Counted from the first letter of the stretch, positions 1 to 7,132 are shown. The stretch: 35,336 bases of DNA from an uncultured Finegoldia sp. (GCF_900766215.1 NZ_CAAFUQ010000108.1:1-35336); one strand, 5' to 3'. Made by a program: numbers and translations. The notes: a model not told the origin generated them from the sequence alone.

Positions 1-78
1 AAATGGTACAATGAAGATAGAATTAAAACAAAATTAAACGGAATGTCCCCTGTTATGTACAGATTACATTCCGCTTAA
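1..78 (+). CDS. IS3-family transposase OrfB, 3' end only
   Basis: This is the open frame from the first base to TAA at 76-78, giving the terminal 25 residues of an IS150-like integrase-core transposase. The catalytic DDE residues lie upstream of the window, so activity cannot be judged. The C-terminal Y-N-x-x-R-I and G-M-S-P-x-x-Y-R motifs are diagnostic of the family. Confidence 0.75.
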   Translation, partial: KWYNEDRIKTKLNGMSPVMYRLHSA

Positions 79-117
79 AATATTATTAAATTATTCCGTG
101 TTTACGGGTTCAGGTCA
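1..117 (+). mobile_element. Right end of an IS3/IS150-type insertion sequence (partial)
   Basis: The window opens inside an insertion sequence. Bases 1-78 encode the last 25 residues of an IS3-family OrfB transposase: after KWYNEDRIKTKLNGMSPVMY comes RLHSA and a stop. The W-Y-N-x-x-R-I-x-x-K-L-x-G-M-S-P pattern is the hallmark C-terminus of the IS150 group DDE transposase. The element then seems to end near 117 with an A/T-rich stretch closing in ...GGTTCAGGTCA; its reverse complement TGACCTGAACCC resembles the TGGACTGACCC end of the remnant at 1758. The exact end is inferred from where the interrupted hydrolase frame resumes. The rest lies outside the window. Confidence 0.75.
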
Positions 118-727
118 AAGATGTTTGGTTTTTATTTTATCCTCTTTGTTCAGAAAATGTAAAGATAGATAAGACATATGAAGTATCATTTGAAGCCTAT
201 AGGCTTATGACCGAAACTTATAAAGCAGAAAATATCAGCGTCCTTGGATTTTCATCAGGAGCTTGTCTATCACTAGGGATTTTTTTGCATAACAACGCCA
301 TAGGAAGACCACTTTCAATGCCAGGCAAGATTATTTCAGTTTCTCCGGGAGGAATTCCGGATGTAACTGTCGATGAAAACAAAGAAATTTGGGAAAGAGT
401 AAATGCACTTAACTACAAGGATGTAATGATTGATCCGACGTACATTAAAACAGCAAGAGAAATCGCAAAAGGAGATGAAGACATACCTGAATATATGTTA
501 GATGGAACTGTAGGAGATTTTACAGACTTTCCGAAAACATATTTTTATTACGGCGAAAATGAATGCCTCTATGCCTTTGCGCAAACCTTTAAAAAAGCAA
601 TGGAAAAATACAACGCCCATACAAAATTATTGTTGGAAAAGGAATGTGCCACTGTTATCCATTGGTGAGATTTTTTAGAGAAGGAAGAGAAGCACAGGAT
701 GAAATTATTGAATTGTTAGGACAATAA
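118..727 (+). pseudogene. Alpha/beta-hydrolase (esterase/lipase-like), 5'-truncated by the IS and frameshifted
   Basis: An open frame resumes directly after the IS end (KDVWFLFYPLCSENVKIDKT..., from about 117) and runs through the nucleophile elbow GFSSG (about nt 252-266, Ser in G-x-S-x-G) typical of the alpha/beta-hydrolase fold-3 esterase group. The first methionine in frame is at 207, but similarity clearly extends upstream of it, so 207 is not a real start. The frame stops at 668. A second frame carries the expected C-terminus (YPLVRFFREGREAQDEIIEL, ending at TAA 725-727), so there is a single frameshift near 640-655. With both 5' loss and a frameshift it is almost certainly non-functional. 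The missing N-terminus would normally carry the HGGG oxyanion motif. Confidence 0.75.
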
Positions 728-740
728 TTTAGGACAGACA

Positions 741-1232
741 ATGAAATCACAAGAATTTAAAATGCCCATATTCGGTGTCGGGCCAATATATGTAATAACA
801 TGTCTAATACTTACAATCGCTGTGATATGGCTTCATCTCAATGGATACATTTATCAAGGAGAACTAAGCCAAGGTAAAATATTTTTTATTATAGCTGGGA
901 TATTCATGATCCTTTTAGGAATATATTTATGGATACAAGCAGTAATAGTTCAGAAAATAAATAAAAAAGTTACAGAAAAAAAGTTGATAACAACAGGAGT
1001 ATACAGCATAGTAAGAAATCCTGTTTATTCAGCATTTATATTTATATTCACAGTTCTACTTTTATTTACAGCAAACTATATTTTATTAATACTTCCATTT
1101 GTATTTTGGGCTTTTTTAACAATATTAATGAAAAATACAGAAGAAAAATGGTTAAAAAATGAATTTGGAGAAGAATATGAAATATATTTAAAACAAGTAA
1201 ATCGAGTAATACCACGGATCAGAAGAAAATAA
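741..1232 (+). CDS. Isoprenylcysteine carboxyl methyltransferase (ICMT)/PEMT-family membrane protein
   Basis: A 163-residue integral membrane protein with about four to five hydrophobic segments (residues about 12-35, 47-70, 93-130). The C-terminal half carries the family signature: GVYSIVRNPVYSAF (about residues 86-99), then an N-T-E-E-x-x-L-x-x-x-F-G-x-x-Y-x-x-Y helix (about 131-150) and a basic tail. Known relatives bind SAM through this region and methylate prenyl-cysteine or phospholipid-like substrates; bacterial members mostly lack an assigned substrate. It lies 13 bp after the broken hydrolase and ends before its own terminator. The upstream AGGACAG is an acceptable ribosome site. It appears intact, unlike both neighbours. 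Confidence 0.8.
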   Translation: MKSQEFKMPIFGVGPIYVITCLILTIAVIWLHLNGYIYQGELSQGKIFFIIAGIFMILLGIYLWIQAVIVQKINKKVTEKKLITTGVYSIVRNPVYSAFIFIFTVLLLFTANYILLILPFVFWAFLTILMKNTEEKWLKNEFGEEYEIYLKQVNRVIPRIRRK

Positions 1233-1246
1233 AATTAGTCTTATGC

Positions 1247-1274
1247 AAGCATCTACTGTTGTAGGTGCTTTTTT
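1247..1274 (+). terminator. Rho-independent terminator, copy 1 of a recurring hairpin
   Basis: AAGCATCTAC (1247-1256) pairs with GTAGGTGCTT (1261-1270) around the loop TGTT, with one G-U pair, followed by a T-run to 1274. It terminates the ICMT-family gene. Near-identical hairpins recur at 4069 and 7133, with a decayed one at 5127. Confidence 0.85.
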
Positions 1275-1326
1275 ATGGATAATTTTAGGAAGAGGTAGTA
1301 AATACAGAAAAATATAAAGCTGAATC

Positions 1327-1387
1327 GTCAAATACATGAATGAAAACACGTCAAATACATGAATAAAAAATGGACAAATACTTGAAT
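1327..1387. repeat. Three 15-bp direct repeats at exact 23-bp spacing
   Basis: GTCAAATACATGAAT occurs at 1327-1341 and 1350-1364, and a variant GACAAATACTTGAAT at 1373-1387. The start-to-start distance is 23 bp both times. Because 23 is not a multiple of three, this is not a coding repeat. The array sits between a terminator (1247-1274) and the truncated ParB-like frame, whose stop-free stretch begins at 1386. It could be a protein-binding iteron set or the scar of a local duplication. Confidence 0.7.
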
Positions 1388-1700
1388 AATTGATAAATTA
1401 GAGGCAGTTAAGAGCTTTGTCAATAGAGAAGAAGACGTGATTATACCAGTTACAAAACGCGAAGGCACATACGCGTCACTAGATGGACACACACGCCTCT
1501 ACATTGCATATAGCCTTGGATTCAAGTACGCATACGCCTATCTTAGTGAAACCTTCTGTGGATTTGACTATTTCTTTTATGAAGCAAGAAAAAGAAATAT
1601 ATTTACAGCAAAAGACTTGACCTTGCTAACACATGATGATTATACAGTTAAGTGGGATAAGTTTTGCGATGAGTATTATATGAGTATAGAGTGTGAATAG
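1386..1700 (+). pseudogene. ParB/Srx-like N-terminal domain protein, 5'-truncated fragment
   Basis: The frame is open from 1386 (IIDKLEAVKSFVNREEDVII...) to TAG at 1698-1700. It contains a recognisable S-L-D-G-H-T-R-L motif (about nt 1470-1490), the core of ParB/sulfiredoxin-like nucleotide-binding domains, followed by E-A-x-K-R-N-I-x-T-x-K-D-L and a conserved W-x-x-F-C-D-E end. The only near-5' start codon is GTG at 1437, inside the domain and without a convincing ribosome site, and an in-frame TGA lies at 1383-1385. The usual N-terminal strand is therefore missing. If translated from 1437 it would give 87 residues. I read it as a truncated remnant next to the 23-bp repeats; the domain call is from motif memory. 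Confidence 0.5.
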
Positions 1701-1757
1701 ACGAGTGTATTGTTCTGGTAAAATAGTAAATAATATTAAGATAAACTAGTAAAATTC

Positions 1758-2290
1758 TGGACTGACCCAAAAAGTTGGATCTAAAACCAACTTAGAGAGG
1801 TCAGTTTTTTCATGAGTAAATATAGTATAGAATTTAAGATGAAAATAGTACAATAATACTTAAATAAAGAAGGAAGATATAAATATTTAACTGATAAATA
1901 TGGACTCAATGATTATTCAATAGTCAAAAGGTGAGTTACTTTATTTAAATCACAAAGACATGAAGGGTTAAAAGGTTTTAGAAAAAATAATAGTTACTCT
2001 TTCTAATTTAAGCAAAATATAGTAAAGTTATATTTAACCGGATAAATGTCCTATCAGCACTTGCTAATCAATTTAAAATCAATAATCCATCTCCTATTGT
2101 TAGAAGGCAACTGATTTTAGAAGTTAAGGCTAGATGGGCTTAAACCAAAAAAGAAAGCAAGGCCTTCAAGTATGAATAAAGGTTTCAAATCTTTATATAT
2201 ACAAATTCCGCTGGAAAAATAAAAACTGACAAAGAAAAATCTACAGAAAATATAGACGGAGTTATTGCTATGGTGAGCAATAAGGTGTGA
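1758..2290 (+). mobile_element. Degenerate left end of an IS3/IS150-type element (orfA remnant)
   Basis: It begins with a TG-type terminal repeat (TGGACTGACCCAAAAAGTTG, 1758 on). From ATG 1812 the sequence MSKYSIEFKMKIVQ is the start of an IS150-type OrfA helix-turn-helix protein. The frame is then broken by TAA and TGA codons (YLNKEGRYKYLTDKYGLNDY, stop, ...). A further piece in another frame, DGLKPKKKARPSSMNK (about nt 2132-2180), matches the KPKKKGRPS basic linker of OrfA. No OrfB follows. The right boundary is uncertain because the decayed sequence blends into the leader of the ABC-F gene. Confidence 0.7.
1761..1810 (+). terminator. Terminator-like double hairpin in the IS left end
   Basis: The outer stem ACTGACC (1761-1767) pairs with GGTCAGT (1799-1805), and the inner stem AAGTTGG (1772-1778) pairs with CCAACTT (1787-1793). 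A T-run (1805-1810) follows, directly before the orfA ATG at 1812. Such structures in IS ends are known to block read-through transcription into transposase genes. Confidence 0.7.
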
Positions 2291-2337
2291 AATGGACAAG
2301 TCAATCTGTTTATGATGACAGGGGATTGATTGTTTTT

Positions 2338-2348
2338 ATGGGTATAAA
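2338..2348 (+). promoter_or_regulatory. Candidate extended -10 promoter of the ABC-F leader
   Basis: ATGGGTATAAA (TATAAA at 2343-2348) lies 36 bp before the leader-peptide ATG. No good -35 is visible. The G-G-G-TATAA-A/T form recurs at 5248, 7191 and 31856, each time upstream of a gene. Confidence 0.45.
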
Positions 2349-2378
2349 TTATTAAGTAGTATTAGGAGGTACAGACAA

Positions 2379-2411
2379 ATGAACAATAGATATAGTCTTA
2401 CAAATAACTAA
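2379..2411 (+). CDS. Putative leader peptide MNNRYSLTNN upstream of the ABC-F gene
   Basis: A ten-codon ORF preceded by a strong ribosome site AGGAGGT (2364-2370, 8 nt before the ATG). Its stop TAA (2409-2411) directly abuts the first arm of the hairpin that competes with sequestration of the ABC-F ribosome site. Antibiotic-responsive ABC-F genes such as vmlR, vga and msr families are commonly controlled by ribosome-mediated attenuation on short leader ORFs, so this placement is suggestive. No known arrest motif is evident; the call rests on its ribosome site and position. Confidence 0.5.
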   Translation: MNNRYSLTNN

Positions 2412-2450
2412 GAGAGGAAATGAAATCCTCTCAAAAAAATAGGAGGATTT
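2412..2450 (+). promoter_or_regulatory. Mutually exclusive RNA hairpins controlling the ABC-F ribosome site
   Basis: Structure 1: GAGAGGA (2412-2418) pairs with TCCTCTC (2426-2432), a perfect 7-bp stem that leaves the downstream ribosome site AGGAGGA free. Structure 2: AAATCCTC (2423-2430) pairs with GAGGATTT (2443-2450), an 8-bp stem that buries the ribosome site. The two share 2426-2430 and cannot coexist. A ribosome at the leader stop would melt structure 1 and favour the closed form; one stalled early in the leader would allow structure 1 and an open site. The direction of control is inferred. Confidence 0.55.
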
Positions 2451-4055
2451 ATGATATATATAAAAAACTTGATAAAAACCATATCTGATAAAAAACTATT
2501 TGAAATTAATAGTTTATCAATTAACGAAAATGACAAGATTGCTTTAATAGGCGAAAATGGAACGGGAAAGACTACTCTTTTGAAAATAATATTAGGGATG
2601 GATACAGATTATACTGGGTATGTAAGAGCGGATAGAAAGCTTGGATACTTATTAAATTATGATGCTAAAGTTAACAAGTTTTCTGATGAAATCTATTCCA
2701 AATCACAGCTAAATGTTGATGATAAATACAGTCCTGGTGAGATACAAAGATTAAAACTAACAGATTTATTATCGGATAGTTTTAATTTTATATTAATAGA
2801 TGAGCCCACATCTCACTTAGACATAAAGCAAAAAGAAGAACTTATAGAAAAGCTAAATTCAAGAAAAACAGGATACCTTATAATTTCGCATGATCGTGAT
2901 TTCATAAATAGAACTTGCAAAAAGATTCTAGAGTTAAAGGATGAAAAAATTGAAGAATATAATGGAGATTACAATTTCTATCTTGAAGAAAGAGAAAAAA
3001 GACAAAAGTTTCAAGATAAAGAGTATTCGAATTTTATAAAAGAAAAAAGACGACTAGAAAATCTAGCAAGTAATATAAAGGAACAATCATCAAAAGTAAG
3101 AACCACGCCTAAAAGGATGGGGAATTCAGAAGCAAGACTTCATAAGATGGGTGGTCAAGAAAACAAGAAAAAATTAGATAAGCAAGTAAAAGCTGTAGAA
3201 TCTAGGATTAATCAACTAGAAGTAAAGGAAAAACCTAAAGAAGAAACAGAAATACAACTATCTACTCCAGATAATAAAAGAATTCATTCTAAAATTTTAA
3301 TAAGAGCGGAAAATATAAGTAAAGATTTTGGAAATAGAACGTTATTTAGAGATTCAAACTTCTTGATTAAAAACAACTCTAAAATAGCTCTTTTAGGGTC
3401 AAACGGAAGTGGGAAAACTACCATTCTAAAGATGATACTTAATAAAGAAAATATATGGGTGTATCCAAATCTTAAGATAGGCTATTTTAGTCAAATGAGT
3501 GATATTCTAGAAGAAAATTCCAGCATCTTAAAAAATGTATCAAATACGTCTATATATGATGAAACAATGACAAGGATTGTTCTTGCAAGACTAGGGTTTA
3601 AGACTAACGATGTATATAAGAGCATAAATGTTCTAAGTGATGGAGAAAAATCCAAGGTTAAATTGGCTAAAATATTAACATCTGATTTTAACTATCTTAT
3701 ATTTGATGAACCGACAAATTTTTTAGATATAGGAACAATAGAAAGTTTAGAAAATCTATTAAAGTCTTATGATAGACCTTTTATATTTGTCACTCATGAT
3801 GAGGATTTTATCAACAATTTAGCTAGTAGTCTTTTAATAATCAAAGATAAAAAAATCATTCAGTTTAATGGTAATTTAAGAGAATATAAGACCAGACAAA
3901 AAGGTTACAATAAAAATATTGATAAAGATGAATTATTGCTTGATTTTAGAATATCCTCAATAAGTTCAAGACTTTCTATGGATATATCGAAAGATCAAAG
4001 AGAAAAATTAGAAGAAGAATATAAAGAACTAATATCGAAGAGAAACAGCAATTAA
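2451..4055 (+). CDS. ABC-F family ATPase, probable ribosome-protection antibiotic-resistance type
   Basis: A 534-residue protein with two ABC ATPase domains and no membrane segments. NBD1 has Walker A GENGTGKT (34-41), a divergent signature SPGEIQ (94-99) and Walker B with D117-E118 in IDEPTSHLD. NBD2 has Walker A GSNGSGKT (from 316), signature SDGEK (396-400) and Walker B D419-E420. Between them is a long charged, helical linker (about 180-280) as in ARE-type ABC-F proteins (Vga, Lsa, VmlR), where it reaches from the E-site toward the peptidyl-transferase centre. A short C-terminal extension follows NBD2. Known relatives dislodge lincosamides, streptogramin A and pleuromutilins; which drugs apply here cannot be read from sequence. 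It follows a leader ORF with switching hairpins and an IS remnant, and ends at its own terminator. A housekeeping Uup/EttA-like role is less likely given the linker length and leader. Confidence 0.85.
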   Translation: MIYIKNLIKTISDKKLFEINSLSINENDKIALIGENGTGKTTLLKIILGMDTDYTGYVRADRKLGYLLNYDAKVNKFSDEIYSKSQLNVDDKYSPGEIQRLKLTDLLSDSFNFILIDEPTSHLDIKQKEELIEKLNSRKTGYLIISHDRDFINRTCKKILELKDEKIEEYNGDYNFYLEEREKRQKFQDKEYSNFIKEKRRLENLASNIKEQSSKVRTTPKRMGNSEARLHKMGGQENKKKLDKQVKAVESRINQLEVKEKPKEETEIQLSTPDNKRIHSKILIRAENISKDFGNRTLFRDSNFLIKNNSKIALLGSNGSGKTTILKMILNKENIWVYPNLKIGYFSQMSDILEENSSILKNVSNTSIYDETMTRIVLARLGFKTNDVYKSINVLSDGEKSKVKLAKILTSDFNYLIFDEPTNFLDIGTIESLENLLKSYDRPFIFVTHDEDFINNLASSLLIIKDKKIIQFNGNLREYKTRQKGYNKNIDKDELLLDFRISSISSRLSMDISKDQREKLEEEYKELISKRNSN

Positions 4056-4068
4056 ATCTTATGCTTAT

Positions 4069-4095
4069 AGCATCTACATTTGTAGGTGCTTTTTT
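4069..4095 (+). terminator. Rho-independent terminator, copy 2 of the recurring hairpin
   Basis: AGCATCTACA (4069-4078) pairs with TGTAGGTGCT (4081-4090) and is followed by T-rich sequence to 4095. It terminates the ABC-F gene and shares nearly the whole hairpin with copies at 1247 and 7133. Confidence 0.85.
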
Positions 4096-4267
4096 CATGC
4101 AATTTAATATTGAAATTCATATATAAATGTCGCATAAAGGGTTTTAAATTATTATTGTTAGGGTTTACCAAACTTTCGTGTTATATTTTAATACCAATTT
4201 TCCAAAGTTAATTCTATGTAAATTATGATATTTTATTGAGTTATAAAGGATTTCAAAGAATAAAATA

Positions 4268-4276
4268 TGTTATAAT
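4268..4276 (+). promoter_or_regulatory. Extended -10 promoter of the STM3941-like gene
   Basis: TGTTATAAT is a perfect extended -10 (TG-N-TATAAT) 76 bp upstream of the ATG at 4352. No strong -35 is visible at the usual spacing. The 4096-4267 stretch before it is AT-rich with no other feature that I can support. Confidence 0.5.
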
Positions 4277-4351
4277 AACGCAAAGGAAAAAATGTTTTGT
4301 ATACTATAAAATATCAATAATGTTAAAAGCTGAAATGTGTTTGGAGGAACG

Positions 4352-4894
4352 ATGGATAATAGAATTGAAATATTTAGTGGAAAATTTAATAATATAAAAA
4401 TAAGTTTAATGGGTATTTTTATGACAATTATGTCAGCTGTTATAATACTCATTGGATTTTGTTCAGGGAGTATTTTGTATAAGATATTTACATTGATTTT
4501 TGGTGCATTTGGAGTATTATTTTTTGGAGCAGCAACATTGCTTTGTATTAAAAATATTTTTGTGAGAAAACCAATTTTAATTATTGATAACGAAGGATTT
4601 TACGACAATTCAAGTATAGCATCTTTGAAAAATTCTTTGATAAGTTGGGACTCAGTTAGTAAGATAAAAAATATGCCTATGATGGGTCAAGGAATGGTAT
4701 CAATATTTATGAAAGACCAGGAAGCATATTTGGATAAGTTACCAATATTTAAAAGGTTAATAACTAAAATGAACCTTGCTTTGGGATATGGAGAGATAAC
4801 AATTAATATGAATCAGATTCAGAATATGAATGGTGAAGAGCTTACTCAAACTATGAACGAATATCGTAAGAATAATCGTAAATACAAATCTTGA
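4352..4894 (+). CDS. STM3941-like membrane protein, function unknown
   Basis: A 180-residue protein. The start is ATG 4352, with GGAGGA (4343-4348) just upstream; an in-frame GTG at 4337 would place this ribosome site inside the gene and is rejected. Two adjacent hydrophobic segments (about residues 19-42 and 46-68) form a hairpin anchor near the N-terminus. They are followed by a soluble domain with the pattern P-I-L-I-I-D-N-E-G-F-Y-D...I-S-W-D-S-V (about 77-105). This layout matches proteins named STM3941 family, with a PH-like beta domain after a TM hairpin; I recall no defined role. It is monocistronic and ends before the terminator at 4956. Confidence 0.6.
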   Translation: MDNRIEIFSGKFNNIKISLMGIFMTIMSAVIILIGFCSGSILYKIFTLIFGAFGVLFFGAATLLCIKNIFVRKPILIIDNEGFYDNSSIASLKNSLISWDSVSKIKNMPMMGQGMVSIFMKDQEAYLDKLPIFKRLITKMNLALGYGEITINMNQIQNMNGEELTQTMNEYRKNNRKYKS

Positions 4895-4955
4895 TTTATT
4901 GATAGGAAAGAAAATTCTTGTGTATTTATATTCAAGATAATAAAATAAATTAATC

Positions 4956-5003
4956 AAATATCCGATTAGTCTTATGTAAGTATGACTTTGTCGGATATTT
5001 TTA
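4956..5003 (+). terminator. Rho-independent terminator after the STM3941-like gene
   Basis: AAATATCCGA (4956-4965) pairs perfectly with TCGGATATTT (4991-5000), 10 bp with a 25-nt loop, running into a T-rich tail. The loop contains TTAGTCTTATG, also found just before the terminator at 1247. The 380-bp gap to 5275 holds this, the decayed hairpin at 5127 and a possible promoter at 5248; nothing else is supported. Confidence 0.7.
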
Positions 5004-5126
5004 TGTAGTAAACATCAGAACGTTTATCAAAAGTAGGACTGTTTTTGTGAAATTATAATGAAATTTTGCGGTAATAATGCTAGATTGATATGAAAATAAA
5101 ATTATAGTTTGATTGCAGAAGTACTT

Positions 5127-5155
5127 AAAACATTTATATTTGTAGGTATTTTTTT
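5127..5155 (+). terminator. Decayed copy of the recurring terminator hairpin
   Basis: AAAACATTTATATTTGTAGG followed by TATTTTTTT aligns with the hairpin at 4069-4095 but has several substitutions (G to A, C to T) that turn pairs into G-U or mismatches. No gene ends immediately upstream, so it looks like an orphaned copy. Confidence 0.4.
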
Positions 5156-5247
5156 ATGTAAAATTAAGAAATTATGCATAATTTATTATTTTTCGATTTC
5201 GAAAAACTATTTAAGGTTAACAAAAATGGCTTATTCAAAATAGTTAT

Positions 5248-5257
5248 TGGGTATAAT
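5248..5257 (+). promoter_or_regulatory. Candidate extended -10 upstream of the MgtC-family pseudogene
   Basis: TGGGTATAAT (TATAAT 5252-5257) lies 17 bp before the ATG at 5275. A start point near 5264 would fall in the ribosome site AGGAGG (5264-5269), so the transcript would be nearly leaderless or the true promoter lies elsewhere. It belongs to the recurring GGGTATAA-A/T group. Confidence 0.35.
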
Positions 5258-5274
5258 TATGTAAGGAGGAATTT

Positions 5275-5929
5275 ATGGATATTTTTTTAGTGGCGGTTAG
5301 ATTAATATTAGCTGCGATACTTGGAGCTGTAATTGGAATAGAGAGAGAAATCAAGAATAGGGCTGCGGGTTTTAGAACTCATATTATTGTAAGTGTTGGG
5401 GCGTGTTTGATTATGCTTATTGGAATTGACGGTATTGGTAAGTCTTCATCTGACACTGCCAGGGACACTGCGAGGATTGCAGGACAAGTTATAAGTGGAA
5501 TTGGGTTTTTGGGAGCTGGTACTATTCTTCAAAAAAGAATGGCGTATCAGGTCTTACTACAGCTGCAACTTTGTGGTTATCAGGAGCAATTTCGGATATT
5601 ACGAGGGAGCAATCATCGCTACTGTGATATGCTTAATAACCTTAATTTCATTGAAAGGAATTAGTGATTTGGTTAATAAGAAAACTACAAAATCATATTC
5701 AATGATTTTCGATACTTATAATTTTAATCAGGAAAGTTTTTATGAATTTACTTCTAAACAAGGAGTTGAAGTGAGAAAACTAGACATTATTGACGAGGAT
5801 ATGGATGACAAATCAATGATTGAGGTGACTTTTTCTTTTAATAAAAATTATGATATTGACGGATTTTTCAAAAAATTAAAGTCAGAATATAGTTTGCAAT
5901 CGCTAAAATCTGTTGATGATGAGGAATAG
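5275..5929 (+). pseudogene. MgtC/SapB-family membrane protein, frameshifted twice
   Basis: The 5' frame encodes a typical MgtC N-terminus: hydrophobic segments, GIEREIKNRAAGFRTHIIVS and G-I-G-F-L-G-A-G-T-I-L-Q-K. At the A6 run before GAATGGC (about 5529-5535) the frame is lost. The expected continuation NGVSGLTTAATLWLSGAI follows in a second frame, and from about 5590 a third frame carries GYYEGAIIATVICLITL and the C-terminal ACT-like tail to 5929. One extra A would restore the first junction (K-K-N-G-V-S-G-L); the second needs restored bases. Known MgtC relatives are inner-membrane proteins tied to Mg2+ starvation or ATP-synthase modulation. The start ATG has a strong AGGAGG. Together the pieces cover nearly a full-length gene, so inactivation looks recent. 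Confidence 0.8.
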
Positions 5930-5934
5930 ATATT

Positions 5935-6243
5935 ATGAATAGAATTAAAAAACTTTTCCCGTATTTAATGGTCAATGTAATCTGTTTTTATTTGTTGCCA
6001 TTACTAATGAAAGATACGGGTAGTGGAATGTTTATTTTATTATTTGTAATTCCTGTTATAACTTTTGTGAATGCTATAATGTGTGGCAGGAAGAATTCTT
6101 TTGACATTCTTTACCCTCTTTTAGTTATGGCGATTTTCGTGCCTTACGTACTTATTTATATGAATGAAAGTGCCACAATTTATATATTTATTTACGGCGC
6201 GATTTCGTTGATGGGATGCTTTGTGGGTAGCAGATTGAGATAA
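5935..6243 (+). CDS. Small four-TM membrane protein, unknown
   Basis: A 102-residue, strongly hydrophobic protein with about four predicted membrane helices (about residues 8-24, 29-48, 57-76, 80-98) and short basic ends (MNRIKK..., GSRLR). It starts 5 bp after the MgtC-like frame ends, so it was probably co-transcribed with it. The ribosome site is poor (GATATT). I do not recognise the family. It is intact while the genes on both sides are broken. Confidence 0.55.
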   Translation: MNRIKKLFPYLMVNVICFYLLPLLMKDTGSGMFILLFVIPVITFVNAIMCGRKNSFDILYPLLVMAIFVPYVLIYMNESATIYIFIYGAISLMGCFVGSRLR

Positions 6244-6257
6244 GAGTGGGGAAAATT

Positions 6258-6354
6258 ATGAACTGGATTAATGGGTTCGAGGTTGTATGCTATTTTATCG
6301 ATTTTTCTTATGATTATGACGTTGGCTTTTAGTTTTATCGATGTTGATTTGTAA
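6258..6354 (+). pseudogene. Possible small single-TM peptide gene, probably frameshifted
   Basis: ATG 6258 has a plausible ribosome site (GTGGGG) but its frame stops at 6332. A second frame from ATG 6271 to TAA 6354 encodes MGSRLYAILSIFLMIMTLAF and SFIDVDL, a convincing hydrophobic segment without its own ribosome site. Joining the two by one frameshift would give a small membrane protein. This is weak evidence. The following stretch 6355-6543 is AT-rich, with a TATAAT at about 6433 and a ribosome site ACGGAG for the gene at 6544. Confidence 0.25.
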
Positions 6355-6543
6355 TATTTTATCATAAAATCAAATACAAAATTTACAAAACAATAATATG
6401 ATATTTACAAGAAAAAGATAATAGAGAAGTAGAATATAATTATGAAAATATCAATAGTAATATTTTCGCTTGTAAAATAAAGAATAGTTTGATTTGAGCA
6501 ACATACATTTCGGGAAATAACTGTTCGAAAAACGGAGAAAATA

Positions 6544-7124
6544 ATGGAAAATAGAGCAAATATTCCTATTCTAAGAAAAATTATATTCGGTATTGTCGTT
6601 TCGATACTGCTATTGGCAACTATAGCGAGCATCTTTTTGATAGTAAATCATTCCGCAGGTTTTTTCGTTGAAGGAATGATGGGATTTGTCTGCGAAATTG
6701 TTTTTCGCGTTTTTTTCATCATTTTATTTTTCTTAGTATTGTTAATGAGTCATTTCATCAAAAAAAAAGAACATCTACAATTATTTGGCGGATTTGTGCA
6801 ATTTGTTACGTTATTGGATCTTTTTATGCAATGAAAGCTCCGATTGAGGATTTATCATATATTCATTCACCATCTAATATTAAACTTAAATATGTGACTT
6901 TTGAAGAAGACAATAATTACGAATTTTCAACATTCTACAAACTTACTGGCTACACACAAAATGACGAGATCGAAATATTTGATTTGAATTGGCAAACCTA
7001 CGAAAATGAAAAACAAAAATGGGATGACAATGGAAATGTATCGGCAGATATTACATTTCTTCCTCATACAAATGTTTTAATGAAGCTAAATACGCACGAT
7101 CAACAATCATCAAAGGATAAATAA
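6544..7124 (+). pseudogene. Three-TM membrane protein with extracytoplasmic domain, split at an A9 tract
   Basis: The first frame (6544-6834) gives two hydrophobic segments (about residues 11-34 and 46-68) and ends 22 codons past a run of nine A's at 6760-6768. A second frame reads TSTIIWRICAICYVIGSFYA and then MKAPIEDLSY... to 7124, that is, a third TM segment followed by a hydrophilic domain of about 95 residues. Inserting a single A into the tract (A10) joins the frames without a stop into one protein of about 194 residues. It is therefore one gene: a frameshift mutant, an off state of a slippery tract, or expressed by RNA-polymerase slippage. The downstream ORF beginning at ATG 6831 is not a separate gene. 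The family is not recognised. Confidence 0.65.
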
Positions 7125-7132
7125 AATTTGTG

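Noticed and set aside
1327..1387. CRISPR array
   Set aside because: Only three 15-bp units with 8-bp gaps; far too short for repeats and spacers, and no cas genes nearby.
6831..7124. Separate 97-residue gene starting at ATG 6831
   Set aside because: No ribosome site. The upstream part of its frame encodes a TM helix continuing from the preceding gene, so it is the 3' part of the A9-split gene.
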